Below, piece after piece: positions 27,301-29,547 of a stretch of 64,000 nucleotides of DNA. The translations under genes and the position numbers were made by a program. The notes below the pieces were generated by a model, which was not told the origin of the DNA, made no database searches, and worked only from the letters and a program-made list of their open reading frames with translations. The stretch lies in contig JAFVTW010000017.1 of the NCBI GenBank assembly GCA_017503005.1, forward strand, positions 1-64,000, read 5' to 3'. The first letter of the stretch is position 1. Each line of letters starts with the position of its first letter. This DNA comes from Clostridia bacterium. GTDB taxonomy: Bacteria > Bacillota > Clostridia > Christensenellales > UBA1242.

Positions 27301-28530
27301 GTAGGTAAAAACCTAGGTGGCGAAATCACTCTAGTTAATTCTTCTTCAATCATTGAAAACAATGCAGAAAATGCAATAATTGGTGGCTTAATCGGTGAAA
27401 ATACCGGAAGTATAGCAGATGCATTCTATGAAGGAGTAATTACTTCAAATGCAGCAAATGCTATAGTTGGTGGTATCGTAGGCAGAAATGCTGGCGAAGT
27501 TCACAGAACTTATGCAAACATTAACAACTTCACTGCTTCAGGAACTGTTGGTGGTGTTATAGGTGAAAACGACACTTATACAACCGCTGAGGTTGCAGAA
27601 ACAGACAAGGTTACTTATAACTACTATAGTTCTGAAATGGGACTAGATGTTAAACAAGGTTTTGGTAAAGCAAATACTACAGGATTTGGCTCATTTGTTG
27701 AAACATTCTACTTAAATAGAGCAGAAATGAAGACAGATGTTCAATTAAGAACAGAGAGCACATATTCTACTTGGGACTTTGACTTTACTTGGGCTATTGA
27801 CTATTCTGATGGTAACTTAAATGATGGATATCCATTGTTCTATTACAATAATGATTATCAAATTGTTACAGTTACTGTTACTCATGACGATATCAGTACC
27901 GAAGGTGCAGATGACGAAGAGTATGGTCAAGTTATAAGATTAAACTACAACAAAGATGGTGAAGTAAGTTCTAGAGCTATATCTAGACATGGTAGAACAG
28001 AGGAAGTATATGTATTGAATGGAAACTATGTAGGATTTGATGTTGCACCATACTACAATGGCTTGATTGAGAGTGTTATAGTTGACGGTGTTCCAAGAGC
28101 TGGTTTAGCTAAGGAAAAAGTTGAATTTGATGAGGTTTCTACTACTCACGATATCGAAGTATTGTTTATCAAGAAACTTTATAAGTTTGTTATAAACGGT
28201 GTTATCGATGCTGCTGAAGGTTATGAAGTAAGTCCTGATGTTAAGATAACAGCAATTATCAAAAACATAGATACAGGATCTGCATACTTCTTAACTCTAA
28301 GCAATGGTGATACTAAGATTCTTTACAATATTGCTAGAGGTAGATATATTGTATTGGCTAATGTTCCTATGTTCCATACTCCTTACATGCAAATCTTTGA
28401 TGGGGAAGTGGTTCAAACAGATTATGTAGAGGTTGAGTTGACACCTACATCTTCTGATGCAACTATTACAATAACTTTAACTAAAACAAACGAAAGATGG
28501 CTAAACGATTCTGCTAACAACTATAGTTAA
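1..28530 (+). CDS. Giant GLUG-repeat surface/secreted protein, 5'-truncated by window edge
   Basis: Frame 1 is open from base 1 to the TAA at 28528-28530, giving 9,509 codons with the true start off the left edge. The first ATG in frame (400) lies inside the protein and is not the start. In order: Gly/Tyr-rich segment (residues about 1-119); a Ser/Thr/Tyr-rich beta domain (about 120-327); GLUG-type cassettes starting near residues 328, 715, 1823, 6018, 6401, 7298, 7670, 8530 and 8918; a long non-GLUG beta-repeat region (about 2300-6015); and a C-terminal Cna-B-like domain (about 9400-9505). Cassettes open with a G[ST]GT..DPY.I-like motif, carry GG[LI]VG..-type turns and end near a W....YP.L motif. 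Families with this make-up are exported surface proteins. Adhesion, matrix or glycan contact is inference. No catalytic domain, LPXTG or C-terminal membrane segment was seen. At about 1 MDa it is among very large bacterial proteins. Confidence 0.9.
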   Translation, partial: GGGGSGYSGHYYGLSYWQNGTGEIGQTGGTGVTGNWGGAEWGGSGGTWTVSGGTAGRGGYGGPGGNYGYQGGYGGSYWSRSSGDWNRGGEGGYGGYGGAGGAGGNGYNYSGGSGAPYVAKASYNQFDFVSIWYMSTTQRRPLLRNNSQYDSADSAGVLRLKILLYLDGTEITDYSQLGSSYNSITMYSYKSDSFTSSTFSLYGFDSSTQTNFNTMRSGYITRSGYRFELKSTRSRFSIESIQSSFVGNSNTPSCYFNFVTGARAQPTTMSSGYSYTAGTSTLSRTSGTYAPSTNESKYLSFYIYDRDHKMQSDGYITITIKLKTELTGTGTFTDPYKITTPRELLFGIKHLFDTVTDNETRGKKYFKQMNAIEVWDYNIGANSWGYYMYTSAHNLGNFYGTYNGAGYTTTFKTHSTTSYRVIPLLGVYNYGTITNMNYYYGTSGTYYYYRPGHIYMGGITCVNYGLIKNLNITTASSSTVAVGRYAAGNEINFGLIAGYNGTTTSVPSTQRDVSGQIRECNGFLNGTFYYEDEIVPTAVTRVGGLVGYNAGIVDSCFYGGYNNNSTSQTSRTTNFNIETNTATDYFGGICGYATSTITNCYTMGTYYVSSPSNSYIGLICGNGNGYTKSCVSIGTLSNGSTKYGTNNTTVFSSTKQSRATLEGAGFNFNYPWSWNGTGTTCVPRLMSMEKAITVDKGSVTAPSTLAKADYPLAYERYPDYTIYEVNSLAKFRYMMNNISSITAKTVYAITADIIIDDGYSDMSAVNRASVINPQVVIDGGFNKTNGHSTITGLKFELDYTNGVGSSQVIGLFAKTNGAIKNLRFDDVYLGYDAIRHQDSSSITRSTIDEISLFGQVGATGLLEDVEVDCDINIFSQYYDCKDNWIIAATLYSQIVDTPAASAILVNGAKVTGNMNLYVGQYNHYGYFGGAFGRIYGKSGQFRQVAVETNMYMLTGRTIASTETYLRIGGVASCSNYADFYDCYYGSTKTTFSASSADSAQDNIGMFMGQNDNTGTMYFNCYTYANSLSIPSGTYADAFVSYKPSGATYSNCYQFNNSTGGLTETSGITIKNLNSRGSIPTAWDTKLIWFQLDTELPTFWIHNEHGRKVVLNTSLQASKVALSTVTTYRQTVPVKSCTAVAANNGTSSTTSAVQDVFYTDIRVANQFTSSSVKIDNAAVSAAAGNHLYFYLSKAAMNDALGGAVRDKFVLKVNYTYHPSYVTASTGATPVNLFKEEDSSSDVGVQKTEGGLALNFPKTADSENKAYSCYRWRDITVNVDVGNTKYGVILSAPSLYTMSGSSDTLSGGKNLPYTIQVTRASDNTTVKPSKSITSYYGSASVENFKTFSPNVGGTAVSELKLYYGDTLRISFERGQSGIPFNINRFAPSTNICTNWGWYRTTAQLTATQVLDGKSGSTVYTLYDADDTDATDTAHHSVSSANNSNNINYLEFKITPNTATKYATYSDNGKKDQDLPWYTPKFRRMTKVTVHMGIEGSGTNMPTLFPNGLGNFGASSDTKAIDLRGEDGSIADIDKISRPQVKVGSTATTVPAAESAALAAGTVTYYASGHIVDNRTNVNNTTFSYPTEVTLFGRTTATSNYTDLNRYNFVPSSYWNATYTVAASPSLIGTASKTTITDTTPGVMTATVDIVDSDTRFKEQRLIVAYNYRKYALNVNLSENGTGDENHDNKLLLKYGKYSINNKFIIVENDETNETGSFLKEADERQYYTYSTPENGSLSGKVTIIASADLFNGVSRYRITQFSGHPLDSTYEEQYYSYTNLSNQTTKRVLMIRVSFYITLDTTIDIKFEQCDDLNINPKYSANLAGAGTLANPYQISTAGDLAHLIYNTNNGDALGYLSSHIKMTTDINFSSYYNAHTITDYFAGTTRSVTIGYSLEPIGDKSHMFNGFFDGFGNSIHNLYYERDDRDVLGFFGAIGNSGTVQRLILEDLIIINNKKESNANAEDVYIGGIAGLCLGAITRSAVTYGVNSEATYDNQKHTSIVSIGPTRLEDSNMNFTSAANGTVKLSAARIYSTVSSELDPLAAKHTLFSIVGGLVGVLRGTTAKISQSYFDGFIYGDHIVGGLVGAMTESATVSGSYNHGRLTGNTVSGLVGAVTGTYKITNANDINAKNRIQYSYNYGAITPGYSIELSSGSVTTYPNGRDEVMASALTKIDVEYGFTPSNNGLNTLIVYCYAVYNLNDSSTGIEYIPKTASSINTIPQNTFNATTRQFITMPSLADTTMANYGQLEFTSEGSLASSYIAQVITVDDVLYWFDSDSFGDWGEPDPSLDLSVLKQHNYGTPYITSLGYTFAYELKALFNGNYITGTEPDTLDTEVKWKFQESSSEHWKFTKNGSTTFKPYNRKFRLNKKYYVPVGSTIIMNLENIMKDNLEQTYTLRDVVTNVNVVVKSKPEDATGTTKNIINTATQITTYSTSHLTLLEDTVLTFAFYKTTTKIDYYPDYEYFSKNKVPPIESRNIIIDDYNAPTVREQNKILIETASNAYIVSEIRFRFPYRQTGDFNTLTDEGTWVSGEHGVDYARLRFDVNRNLIVDESIACTATADTNYRIYYFDCSQAVDYTSKTTNLRCYVYVHKTENKVQVAYMGTEILPLEVAVFAGVRINISANGGSGLTDRFNSTSIEIKPAPTASEVAEFKPTTGVKYEANVIQSHLVTTTQTILYTLGYIESTNALDAGGQYQFYEYELDFVCNKEFDFTKGAVTDVLTAITMNGFETYTNNKNNEAFTGYERVDVERFFKGASELSDDEKWYNMYIGKNTGSMASTHEEDGFTGDYVELKFAFAPATIETSISVNVANVASDDFTQLRNYLANNIEIIQYFNDKTTEAFRIKTSTNIANLSSSAREITLTFVVANSSKIGYELKGVSLNDIVGEKSDKVVEDYYFTYKGASNKVNNYRFYWQGDYFNNTAGQIESSRMAKLIHVANNSTLETTMFEGVNAVYGDIAPTLPKTITLNVVQMFKLDTRVRLDGDFGTTYQFAPFVYGYSPSQLLYQTYLPDTYADIPTEFTGEYSKVSTKALNFIDYHANDQHFVVKVNWGLAIRTLDDVNVVDASSSQLNAYSSINLSDTANLETTIANDGKIVSAQSFYNFVQWEVDGTSYIGTEENNIDLVSINYSNTVKTNAVLNNTLVLTVKTVVIELRNDADFTPSSMITASGLRQFDKTPLPTTYVILKDGISNITTHISTQKGVRLMALGDNRTRLGSNGQFMFIESDDSVNVKANPYNTFKDGYTVNYDELIKAKSNLTTENRNYIKLLQDPALTDTYSVLKTDEPTKLTYFTSKFYEISVGVKVQTEVFDIHYACNAAFDIPQNPTMEQRGISFSEDAIRLAGCDVDSDENDSFTNYTMDPLPIKNDPNSIYTMDEASTEYPGKFRVKTIDYLAGVEKQSFHVKVDAGSGVEIFQPTIATAIMMNQLLGTNTYGETRVGVITFIYYPKVPFMISYNNVGYSANGHSTESSGVNDIITRIEAFAKNPTAVPTVYNAVPEQTGGTQNNFRVDKQTRLLKSDIYVNLRIKLPASITNYYDVGNFTINDERLTEEQKTLDFSETKSLMLSQSEFHYGKYYDNTDVGIDDVDHKNVTLKLENDKPKLVEANPNDGWIYLAIFIPVIATLDTGEPSFYNQEYTLNFIEKTRDFYYVSDYDDIASIKIMDLTKDQYSGSGFKDVKDTQKGREVEVTDAVYTTKDGSEINVKKFAIGVLGIYRIYASIDSTSNDYHFGYFGYGGYDNQNKIPTHFKEEDGTSTSYGYNAFQEVFKTAELTGQTERRKVAGILDFSYFDADTKLNEHDTSPHSNYLAVYPNDRFKDNRSNFEKELTNVDEDLLRIVIFKVTDVQVGSTTAFASEMKSEDIFTGIESISANGTYLSTGTSSFVKDSATYNAANNTIGTTVVTSFYNEGNYQNYTFTIKDGFKFRSIDLKYIDENAEEKTAVLMAEDMTASSIDIKDAAGKYLFTVTKDGDYTYTIIVKDKVSGDAYWENYSKMFAVTDEKQFTINVYEELVNYSFKYDFADNYNGEKFDENELKFIANSNFYNPSDDGLTFEYEYGDGKTYDINFSNTSDDTRYQNFVGRFGSIKNLDHRFDCDGDVERETLLNKRFKLILWTVLAPQSGVSYVDSQNVVLNEIEEPFLKQDVVINATLERYYMLEIGDPITYFITNFTEEPTVINEETYKLDVFNPTQNSHNGYFKLNTPYGATVNYIHSYATEEETPYNFVGWFNALDPNKLVKLTDYDSMRILAGTGSTPDQNSIKLTQDTIMIPVFAEKHFIYWFDWPESGLRSYSNVNPTTKLFASLDRYYNEYQFAGPELLGVDGGTYQTKAQIEIASVLNEKGATVSDLDNVDKYIYIAGSFTNVELFVTPAENFRIVNWIDESSSDITWADPENPGLGSSTYYINGFKDKEEPTSVIYRMGGRITLFLKGLAVFELGGGYLSANAESVHNFNSADGFYTYDLTYNHEQILLQNKIGMSSALYFDGEYDGPGGFKDNEIYTEHVIFRADDGEPRINIFANKVLQTSNPNVTYVFDYFEYTRTYNGETFVDQLRYSENGKAINSANAEYIFSYFVDDDSIRYVQLNFLPKVKTGPDQSLTTAGKYIAVYRKVFKTTHNPYLYDYSANGENLGTLSFNDTMNTLITITYSKSSQPTLVEKEEGIGIISGNVIEAEFVEGTVLTISSEYSQLTTHGYSYRALQSPNINIEEFVNENINDLTAPMTSSITLQTNDDSGEYIYKYRKTIYYHFYYLPENDAGSPYLKEDAAGINILSVAKRYDTTMDNYYALEGETISFVVTPKIVAGVPKYVFKQFSRGINLENRDKLYDQNGTPPYTIKSSGITDLITDLEWDELSFTACMNNCYANGQVDGDSLLYYAEYDELREVIIAINKLPEAAPNFVSLDPNNTKIVSDLVPKYILFDATVEQFCEATGSSYSALFRVLARDGSDLSFQISTIDTNIYRINSWVTLVNGIVAGDSITIPNNTVDNTNFGTSVVRASSSHQDGFGINTIGIDDTTVDSSNVYMAEIIKTYSFSTPQYITGYITKGMNQQGGMFGTHEKPVTIEGNEVISPTGVRYDEGVVLSFTPVLNEGYSYVGYMINQPSNPAGAFIVSAAVIDAEEFAKKLNTFTSMMFTTVEVNNTDPLLNVLDEDITSFYGVFRELEFKVLHEYLYDFKTEFTEDDYPEDAIPMTIITPTRNNDDFLTKKSDPDGQSYYVMGYFGECSIRSQSGPNNVFIAKFFGSQNALFGSLSGINKSALNETNTHDYVNKLEPGEGEEGEEEEEEEEDNGKTLKLLKSVNLDSSPIETFIPKNLDDYFGIDENDDFWFDSLLADSVTIVTWLISAEKYSLTAAVTNDIEESKFTDAVDLLGFVSFEAEPNYSILPDNDYYMVESGSKVTMTTNYTKFTDTSTVQNVLGRSYDSKNLEFIGFYVRKVEDGQVSYSDTQGDGITYNYVNGVITLNIKSSSFETAGDYYAMFRQRQQITIKYRTKTAEVDPNDNLQHLVEYRGNIIITDKLVYDGNNTEEAEAFNRIQINGFFGNGSNFWVYNNAESAFHVDPDPNLPEDTDLDYNTYKMIVDALDIDNNNPPEGIIDPVEVDRKYEGREVYTLCLEEYYTLDTRITELTVIFTVNKIISIELLTDYQYNVADFIKDFMEVNLDNSTLGELFDDSEAYNGRVYTVTVEEGSTLSIDFKYFKKVQEYFYRLNYLSLEGTKVLENDRDNIEIDEVTPFNFYITADMPKTTYYKLNMVEVFYFRYAIDPEGVAKAEDPVIEISDVVCENYGFTEEALINDGIRFRKFTVLNEDNGNVENYFDFTTKFTVVLDLPKFYVFDGWEVNGNQNYVIDNGIDIITTEETTSVMKHFLMSYELVAHFHAEGSRLIIFGPGSANVRTRETDEDGVEMKDVVTFINNGTIFEFKSEEDKSGGLTAVPSTMGGKLILENCFLRYLLYDDVGSEKYVYLDPTKLLNDGKTHELTITQEAGGRVTFDYASDEPYALEIYLEFSGTTWAVADYITTPQGSGTIVDPYLIQTPNNLAYVAYIHSAAAGQTSNPSAGKYYKLTANLDMSAHYWFPIGTTTTGGYPFSGVFDGNGYTISGIDLWAFQNVFYAGNIDAANHENSLQEVKELGVFGYIENAKLYNLNITNSEITHSQNGTITREFDEIIDTVYYDPSAGDPLKASLLSYDHITAGYIVGEMKNSEIVACKFDGNVNVHDTNRNEHIYQKVNVAGIAAVALGTNMFREVDLRTTVNVTGFNSEDDIPSNVAGFVANASGDLLEIRNSKYSNSINPLISTFEYVDFIGGFIGTTNVTNLSIYNSYLNGNYSTASLGKVSAIIGNALSGTINILNVFHNHETSATEYGVVYTPDMDTTLYNTQYPWEIVPGEMPKLWALDYEPADMTLSVAPTLSGGEYLVDQPAKLNWIISKLGTDDLISNKVRVTANLDFAGSLWSTYATIPAGFEIDFSGYTVSNVRLKNQPAMFKENYGSIKNMVMNQSGSFTSYPQESQSILVANNYGLIEHIMMEASVVTKHYGLNNFAIGGIVGKMHSSAGIEGGGIIQHSFFAGNITTAIDRIYSGNSNIGGLVGIINAADNTLISQNYTDVNISLDNKTIASSIINIGGLVGNIYNSNNVNVLDNYSRGTIKTSSNITVGNSSVAGVIGRIQADTIVDTTINHIYAINEVIPIALNMGAIGDVDANAQANLEVVDAYTLDSTITNTLVYGETQTSEEMKNETSSIYTGWNFNDIWTFNPLRNDGYPILQATENWHYINVTINFEKGPFGYVYSHENRYLIDFVAKYGYPISDLREITEIYVDGKFAGANARIRVMHLNNVTIESNDYNEETYMSLYEAYLDGVLQNTSFTQFEIEQVAKDYEFTANYIWNRYLVDVISNDTSLGNVQVIRSNDLMGDTTDYSEKVSASNAYLHGELIRLSATTTNNSGFIKWQKLDGEFVDIVDYDESNTRCIYVDNAAELAAAVATLQEGQYIFDRSTTDLYFFVTEDTAGTYRVYFAKLYELTFTPELPLYASVTNIDAVMDDPEYYGIATITKSIEIDGVMTDVVKYVEGARLSVDVISWNNYKIDRVSLNGSEIIDNQGVPTDETNAGYFSLDFSRSPYYHQKATLYINQVNDYSDGEYIFNMILIDYKIKVVTSKGGGVSAEGYTLDPVENMFIVTGGNDITFDVSILERYALAEFNLVSDELIIEERPADYVPKDDIHTILSPTDYTLYGKDGSGNFTVEIGEFNEETDPEDAYAYTLNGVNSDMTLYINFAQYDWYRIGADPTLNFCNEIDGSQTIGGIVYDGLSYETAFRIQTVNHLARILYLTNNNVSYERNGKTYYFSDAYYLITTDDDTTNFNFSRYFWAPLGGFENTQFSGTIFSDPGNINKLVNISGLSRHSLYNIVMEPYDITLSNGVNLNNAEYFANGIGFVGKAEDVLISNLNIQGVDIIYSMPEHKNIGSIYATSEGSRTMNVDLKNSQITLDSQGTVGSLVGKADSSTTIFKTSSDATITVNGENNYIGGLVGELNGMIEASYFNGTIINPKQNVVGGLVGKLTGLIEMSYANPLIKTEEVINVGGLVGNISQKYVIQNSYVVTGSMINLDGSITHTSINEKPIGNIEDTTIYDIEKSNADNKDKYVGFNFDNLFKVSTVDTVAGPVFMNPETPINYQEMGGAGTKDDPYLISTQDQFFRFTQYLNDTSKANVYNTSDIYYQLGANIYLTEKDFNTIQVFNANFNGKGFTIYGLHIETILGSNVAFIGENNGLIRDVYFANATIVGENNVAGVVATNNGVIHGVVFDGIVVGRNTVGGVVATNGTTANAGTLVRLGSHANVSGHTNVGGVVGYLKDSNLNSYNDVFAVKYDGEGKLICNYVGITESYSRARVVAYENVGGVVGYATNTTQAIAIKNVYNTGEVYSYLNGAGIVGFAENIAMQYMYSYGDIVSYNENVTGSDTTIAGAGHIVGYGQNSTIGYQSGGMSLGVAITPKDNKFIYLIKDGSVVASKAYGSQSNSVDNSATFDYETLQIQTTFTNYGFNFTNIWRYYDVENNFNYKLPILKYFHSYLVVVKVGPNGGYLIEERFGTVNENGEIYVLNGENLEINFLADKHYHIYRRTVNSEVTLFEEEFTEESIPDNTFKQELYTVEYSEIVKVYDVFVEFTIDKYKFTFETNPETFNELPIGTITLLNEDGTVNDLGIYEYDQVVIVRVEGLDNFKLLSIDHVRTGETDNVSQIEFGDPILNGNIYSFTSTDGHYNLDETRDVLTTADDFELNYSTESFEFAFNANDFTSNGYDADAEGVVPPVGKYVANFIKQYDVQLQVQSWDDITLLVESADVTAGGYIITKVVSTGAAIVDETGFGVIDEGTEILLESVCNKGYLFVDYSDGVRAEGVEVNSLSPNVVEKFVINKDTLIVSNFDLVGLIIKLKLNANGSLTINEQDLANGGYIPVTYDIPGVYETTVKYRKNLNFLATANTGYAVDTVTHLGRISDETEQVFNSKELYEWDVTYEKVLEEFTIEITFRHEMWTDHPSDTLQGSGTIDDPYLITNGHDLGFIANQVNDSGNSFEGKYFKVVPIIKNPGSTPENPLPDLYVDAIDLSTYYFKPMGVIGNDDRQFKGTIYGDYKSFENIRIDGYASQIGFFISPTAYIENLFFENVEIYKGAVGTIVGAVAAINNGTLKNVSVSGIVESSGTVAGLVGINYGTLERVMSSVAVTNEGEYAGGISAINYGTIRYANNLGKVINTTAPSYVGGIAGLAGSNNIIELSANYGELSGDITGGIVGEFARGSLSEVYNTGKVVGNSYAGGIFAYKDADNDSEIKLSKSYNAGRVSAAVFGGIFGYVDATLINNITDTYYINLYEGSVEQTNAVSKTLAELQDINTFESLDFETVWGKKDYSDVNYNNALPFIWDIVTWGQWSDNAVSLTPEDDVYHISTSEQLAWISQQVNTVEGFSAGKTFVLDNDINMFDHFFTSIGTSTYKFEGVFDGKGHTISGLSVNTNYDVLNNDSMALFGYTNNATIKDLTINTIKLVANTNFAGAVVGSATNTTFENVHVGIEDEVHSGLISSLANTECVLGGIVGELNGGSITKSMADINIYINNGIGGGLVGKNLGGEITLVNSSSIIENNAENAIIGGLIGENTGSIADAFYEGVITSNAANAIVGGIVGRNAGEVHRTYANINNFTASGTVGGVIGENDTYTTAEVAETDKVTYNYYSSEMGLDVKQGFGKANTTGFGSFVETFYLNRAEMKTDVQLRTESTYSTWDFDFTWAIDYSDGNLNDGYPLFYYNNDYQIVTVTVTHDDISTEGADDEEYGQVIRLNYNKDGEVSSRAISRHGRTEEVYVLNGNYVGFDVAPYYNGLIESVIVDGVPRAGLAKEKVEFDEVSTTHDIEVLFIKKLYKFVINGVIDAAEGYEVSPDVKITAIIKNIDTGSAYFLTLSNGDTKILYNIARGRYIVLANVPMFHTPYMQIFDGEVVQTDYVEVELTPTSSDATITITLTKTNERWLNDSANNYS
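982..3300 (+). repeat. GLUG cassette pair 1 (two beta-helix modules)
   Basis: The first cassette opens with GTGTFTDPYKI (residue 328) and closes near FNYPWSWNGTGTTCVPRL (about 2058). The second opens near YPDYTIYEVNSLAKF (about 2143) and closes near IWFQLDTELPTFW (about 3300). Inside are GLUG-type turns such as VGGLVGYNAGIVDSC and FGGICGYATSTITNC. This pair is unusually rich in Tyr and Cys compared with later cassettes. Confidence 0.75.
5467..6900 (+). repeat. GLUG cassette 3 (single module)
   Basis: The cassette opens with GAGTLANPYQI (residue 1823), then has IGGIAGL, VGGLVGVL, VGGLVGAMT and VSGLVGAV turns, and closes near DLSVLKQHNYGTPYI. It is the only cassette that does not appear as one of a pair. 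The preceding 2.2 kb (3300-5466) is beta-rich sequence without GLUG turns. Confidence 0.75.
6901..18051 (+). other. Long divergent beta-repeat region of the giant protein
   Basis: About 3,700 residues lie between cassettes 3 and 4 with no GLUG turns. I see scattered degenerate motifs of the InlB-B / Listeria-Bacteroides repeat type, in which a beta strand ends in F..W or F..F: FYNFVQWEVDG, YNFVGWFNALD, FRIVNWIDE and FYVFDGWEVNG. Segments of about 60-100 residues look like successive small beta domains, but they are too diverged for me to set boundaries. A poly-Glu tract lies inside (15805-15855). Confidence 0.6.
15805..15855 (+). repeat. Glu-rich tract in the giant protein
   Basis: Residues about 5269-5285 read EPGEGEEGEEEEEEEED, encoded by GAA/GAG triplets. 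It is the only strongly charged homopolymer in the protein, and the flanks are ordinary beta-type sequence. It is probably a flexible acidic linker. Cation binding is possible but unproven. Confidence 0.9.
18052..20290 (+). repeat. GLUG cassette pair 2 (modules 4 and 5)
   Basis: Module 4 opens with GSGTIVDPYLI (residue 6018) and closes near MPKLWALDYEP. Module 5 opens near GGEYLVDQPAKLNWI (residue about 6405) and closes with GWNFNDIWTF followed by NDGYPIL. The pair spans about 2.24 kb and is followed by about 1.6 kb of non-GLUG beta sequence. Confidence 0.75.
21893..24170 (+). repeat. GLUG cassette pair 3 (modules 6 and 7)
   Basis: Module 6 opens with YDGLSYETAFRI, and FNFDNLF near 22912 marks its close. 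Module 7 opens with GAGTKDDPYLI (residue 7670) and closes with YGFNFTNIWRYY. Module 7 contains runs of VGGVV turns, and two copies (23500-23522 and 23653-23675) are identical over 23 bases. Confidence 0.75.
25588..27845 (+). repeat. GLUG cassette pair 4 (modules 8 and 9)
   Basis: Module 8 opens with GSGTIDDPYLI (residue 8530) and closes with LDFETVWGKKDY. Module 9 opens near EDDVYHISTSEQLAWI (residue about 8921) and closes with WDFDFTWAIDYSDG followed by GYPLF. The pair is about 2.26 kb, almost the same length as pairs 2 and 3. Confidence 0.75.
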
Positions 28531-28541
28531 AGATTTATAAC

Positions 28542-28577
28542 AAAAAGAGCATACAACGACTGTTGTATACTCTTTTT
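28542..28577 (+). terminator. First terminator after the giant gene
   Basis: A hairpin with arms AAAAAGAG-ATACAAC and GTTGTAT-CTCTTTTT has a GACT loop and a T-run. It starts 12 bases after the TAA of the giant gene. Confidence 0.85.
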
Positions 28578-28593
28578 GTGCTCTAAAAACAAA

Positions 28594-28626
28594 ACACCTC
28601 TCGGGTTGTCCAAGAGGTGTTTTTTT
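28594..28626 (+). terminator. Second, tandem terminator after the giant gene
   Basis: The stem ACACCTCT (28594-28601) pairs with AGAGGTGT (28613-28620), with an 11-base loop and a following T7 run. It lies 16 bases after the first terminator. The rest of the gap to 28707 is AT-rich with no gene seen. Confidence 0.85.
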
Positions 28627-28707
28627 AGTGCTATGCAAAGTTTGCTAAATTGCCTAAATATAGTTTGTTTTTTCGATTAATAAGTTTTTTAATAAAAAGC
28701 ATAAATT

Positions 28708-29547
28708 TTAGTGTAAATTTCGTTGTTTTTTTACTATTTTTTCTATGATAACTACACCGAAATACATTAGTGCAGCTAGTACACAAAGTATAATGGTGCT
28801 AGCCATTACCAGGTCTAATTTGAACACTTGACCACCATATACTATTAAATATCCAAGTCCAGCTCGACTAACCAAATATTCACCCATTATAGTGCCAACC
28901 CAGGTTAGACCTACATTTATTTTTAATACTGAAATAAATTCCATAAGGGAATTAGGTAGTATTAGCTTGATTAGTATTTGTAACTTGTTGGCACCCATAC
29001 TTCTTAGTAGCAATATTTTGTTTTCATCGCAAGAGGTAAAAGCACTAAGCATACTTAAAATTGTAATTACTATCATTATAAGTATATCCATTGCAATTAT
29101 TGCACCAGTTCCAGCACCAATCCATATGATTAATATAGGGCCTAGAGCTATTTTAGGTAAGCTGTTTAGTACTACTATATATGGGTCTAGAATCTTTCGT
29201 ATTGTCTCATTCCACCACAATATAATGGCGATTAATGTTCCAGCTATTGTGGCTATCAAAAAGCCTATAATAGCTTCGCTTAGTGTTATGCCTATATGAT
29301 AAAATAGTGTGCCGTTAGAAATTAAAATACCAACTTGTGTAATAATCCTTGAGGGTGAGCTCATTATAAAGGTGTCAATAGCACCTATAATAGCTGCAAC
29401 TTCCCATATAGTTAATAAACTTATCAATATTCCTATTTGTATGCTTAGAATTACTACTTTGTTTACCCTTATCTTTTTTAAGTATTTAGCATATTCTATG
29501 GATTGATTAGGCTTGTTGTTTATATTTTTTATTTGGTCGTTATTCAT
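28708..29547 (-). CDS. ABC transporter permease, SsuC/TauC type
   Basis: This 279-residue inner-membrane protein of the BPD_transp_1 family is the permease half of an NMT1/SsuA-type uptake system. About six hydrophobic segments are visible, from the first (VVILSIQIGILISLLTIW) to one near the C-terminus (ASTIILCVLAALMYFGVVII). The EAA-like loop that contacts the ATPase reads SMGANKLQILIKLILPNSL (about residues 184-202). The ATG at 29547 is chosen because GGGAGGAAC sits 7-8 bases upstream; a TTG further out is less likely. Its ATG overlaps the ATPase stop by four bases (ATGA), so the two are translationally coupled. The substrate cannot be read from sequence: sulfonate, nitrate, thiamine precursor and similar compounds are all possible. 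Confidence 0.88.
   Translation of the reverse strand: MNNDQIKNINNKPNQSIEYAKYLKKIRVNKVVILSIQIGILISLLTIWEVAAIIGAIDTFIMSSPSRIITQVGILISNGTLFYHIGITLSEAIIGFLIATIAGTLIAIILWWNETIRKILDPYIVVLNSLPKIALGPILIIWIGAGTGAIIAMDILIMIVITILSMLSAFTSCDENKILLLRSMGANKLQILIKLILPNSLMEFISVLKINVGLTWVGTIMGEYLVSRAGLGYLIVYGGQVFKLDLVMASTIILCVLAALMYFGVVIIEKIVKKQRNLH

Noticed and set aside
400-28530. ATG at 400 as the start of the giant gene
   Set aside because: The frame is open from base 1 with a coherent Gly-rich segment, and no ribosome site precedes 400.
28892-29299. 135-residue plus-strand frame opposite the permease
   Set aside because: It is antisense to a clear BPD_transp_1 permease and shows only mirror hydrophobicity.
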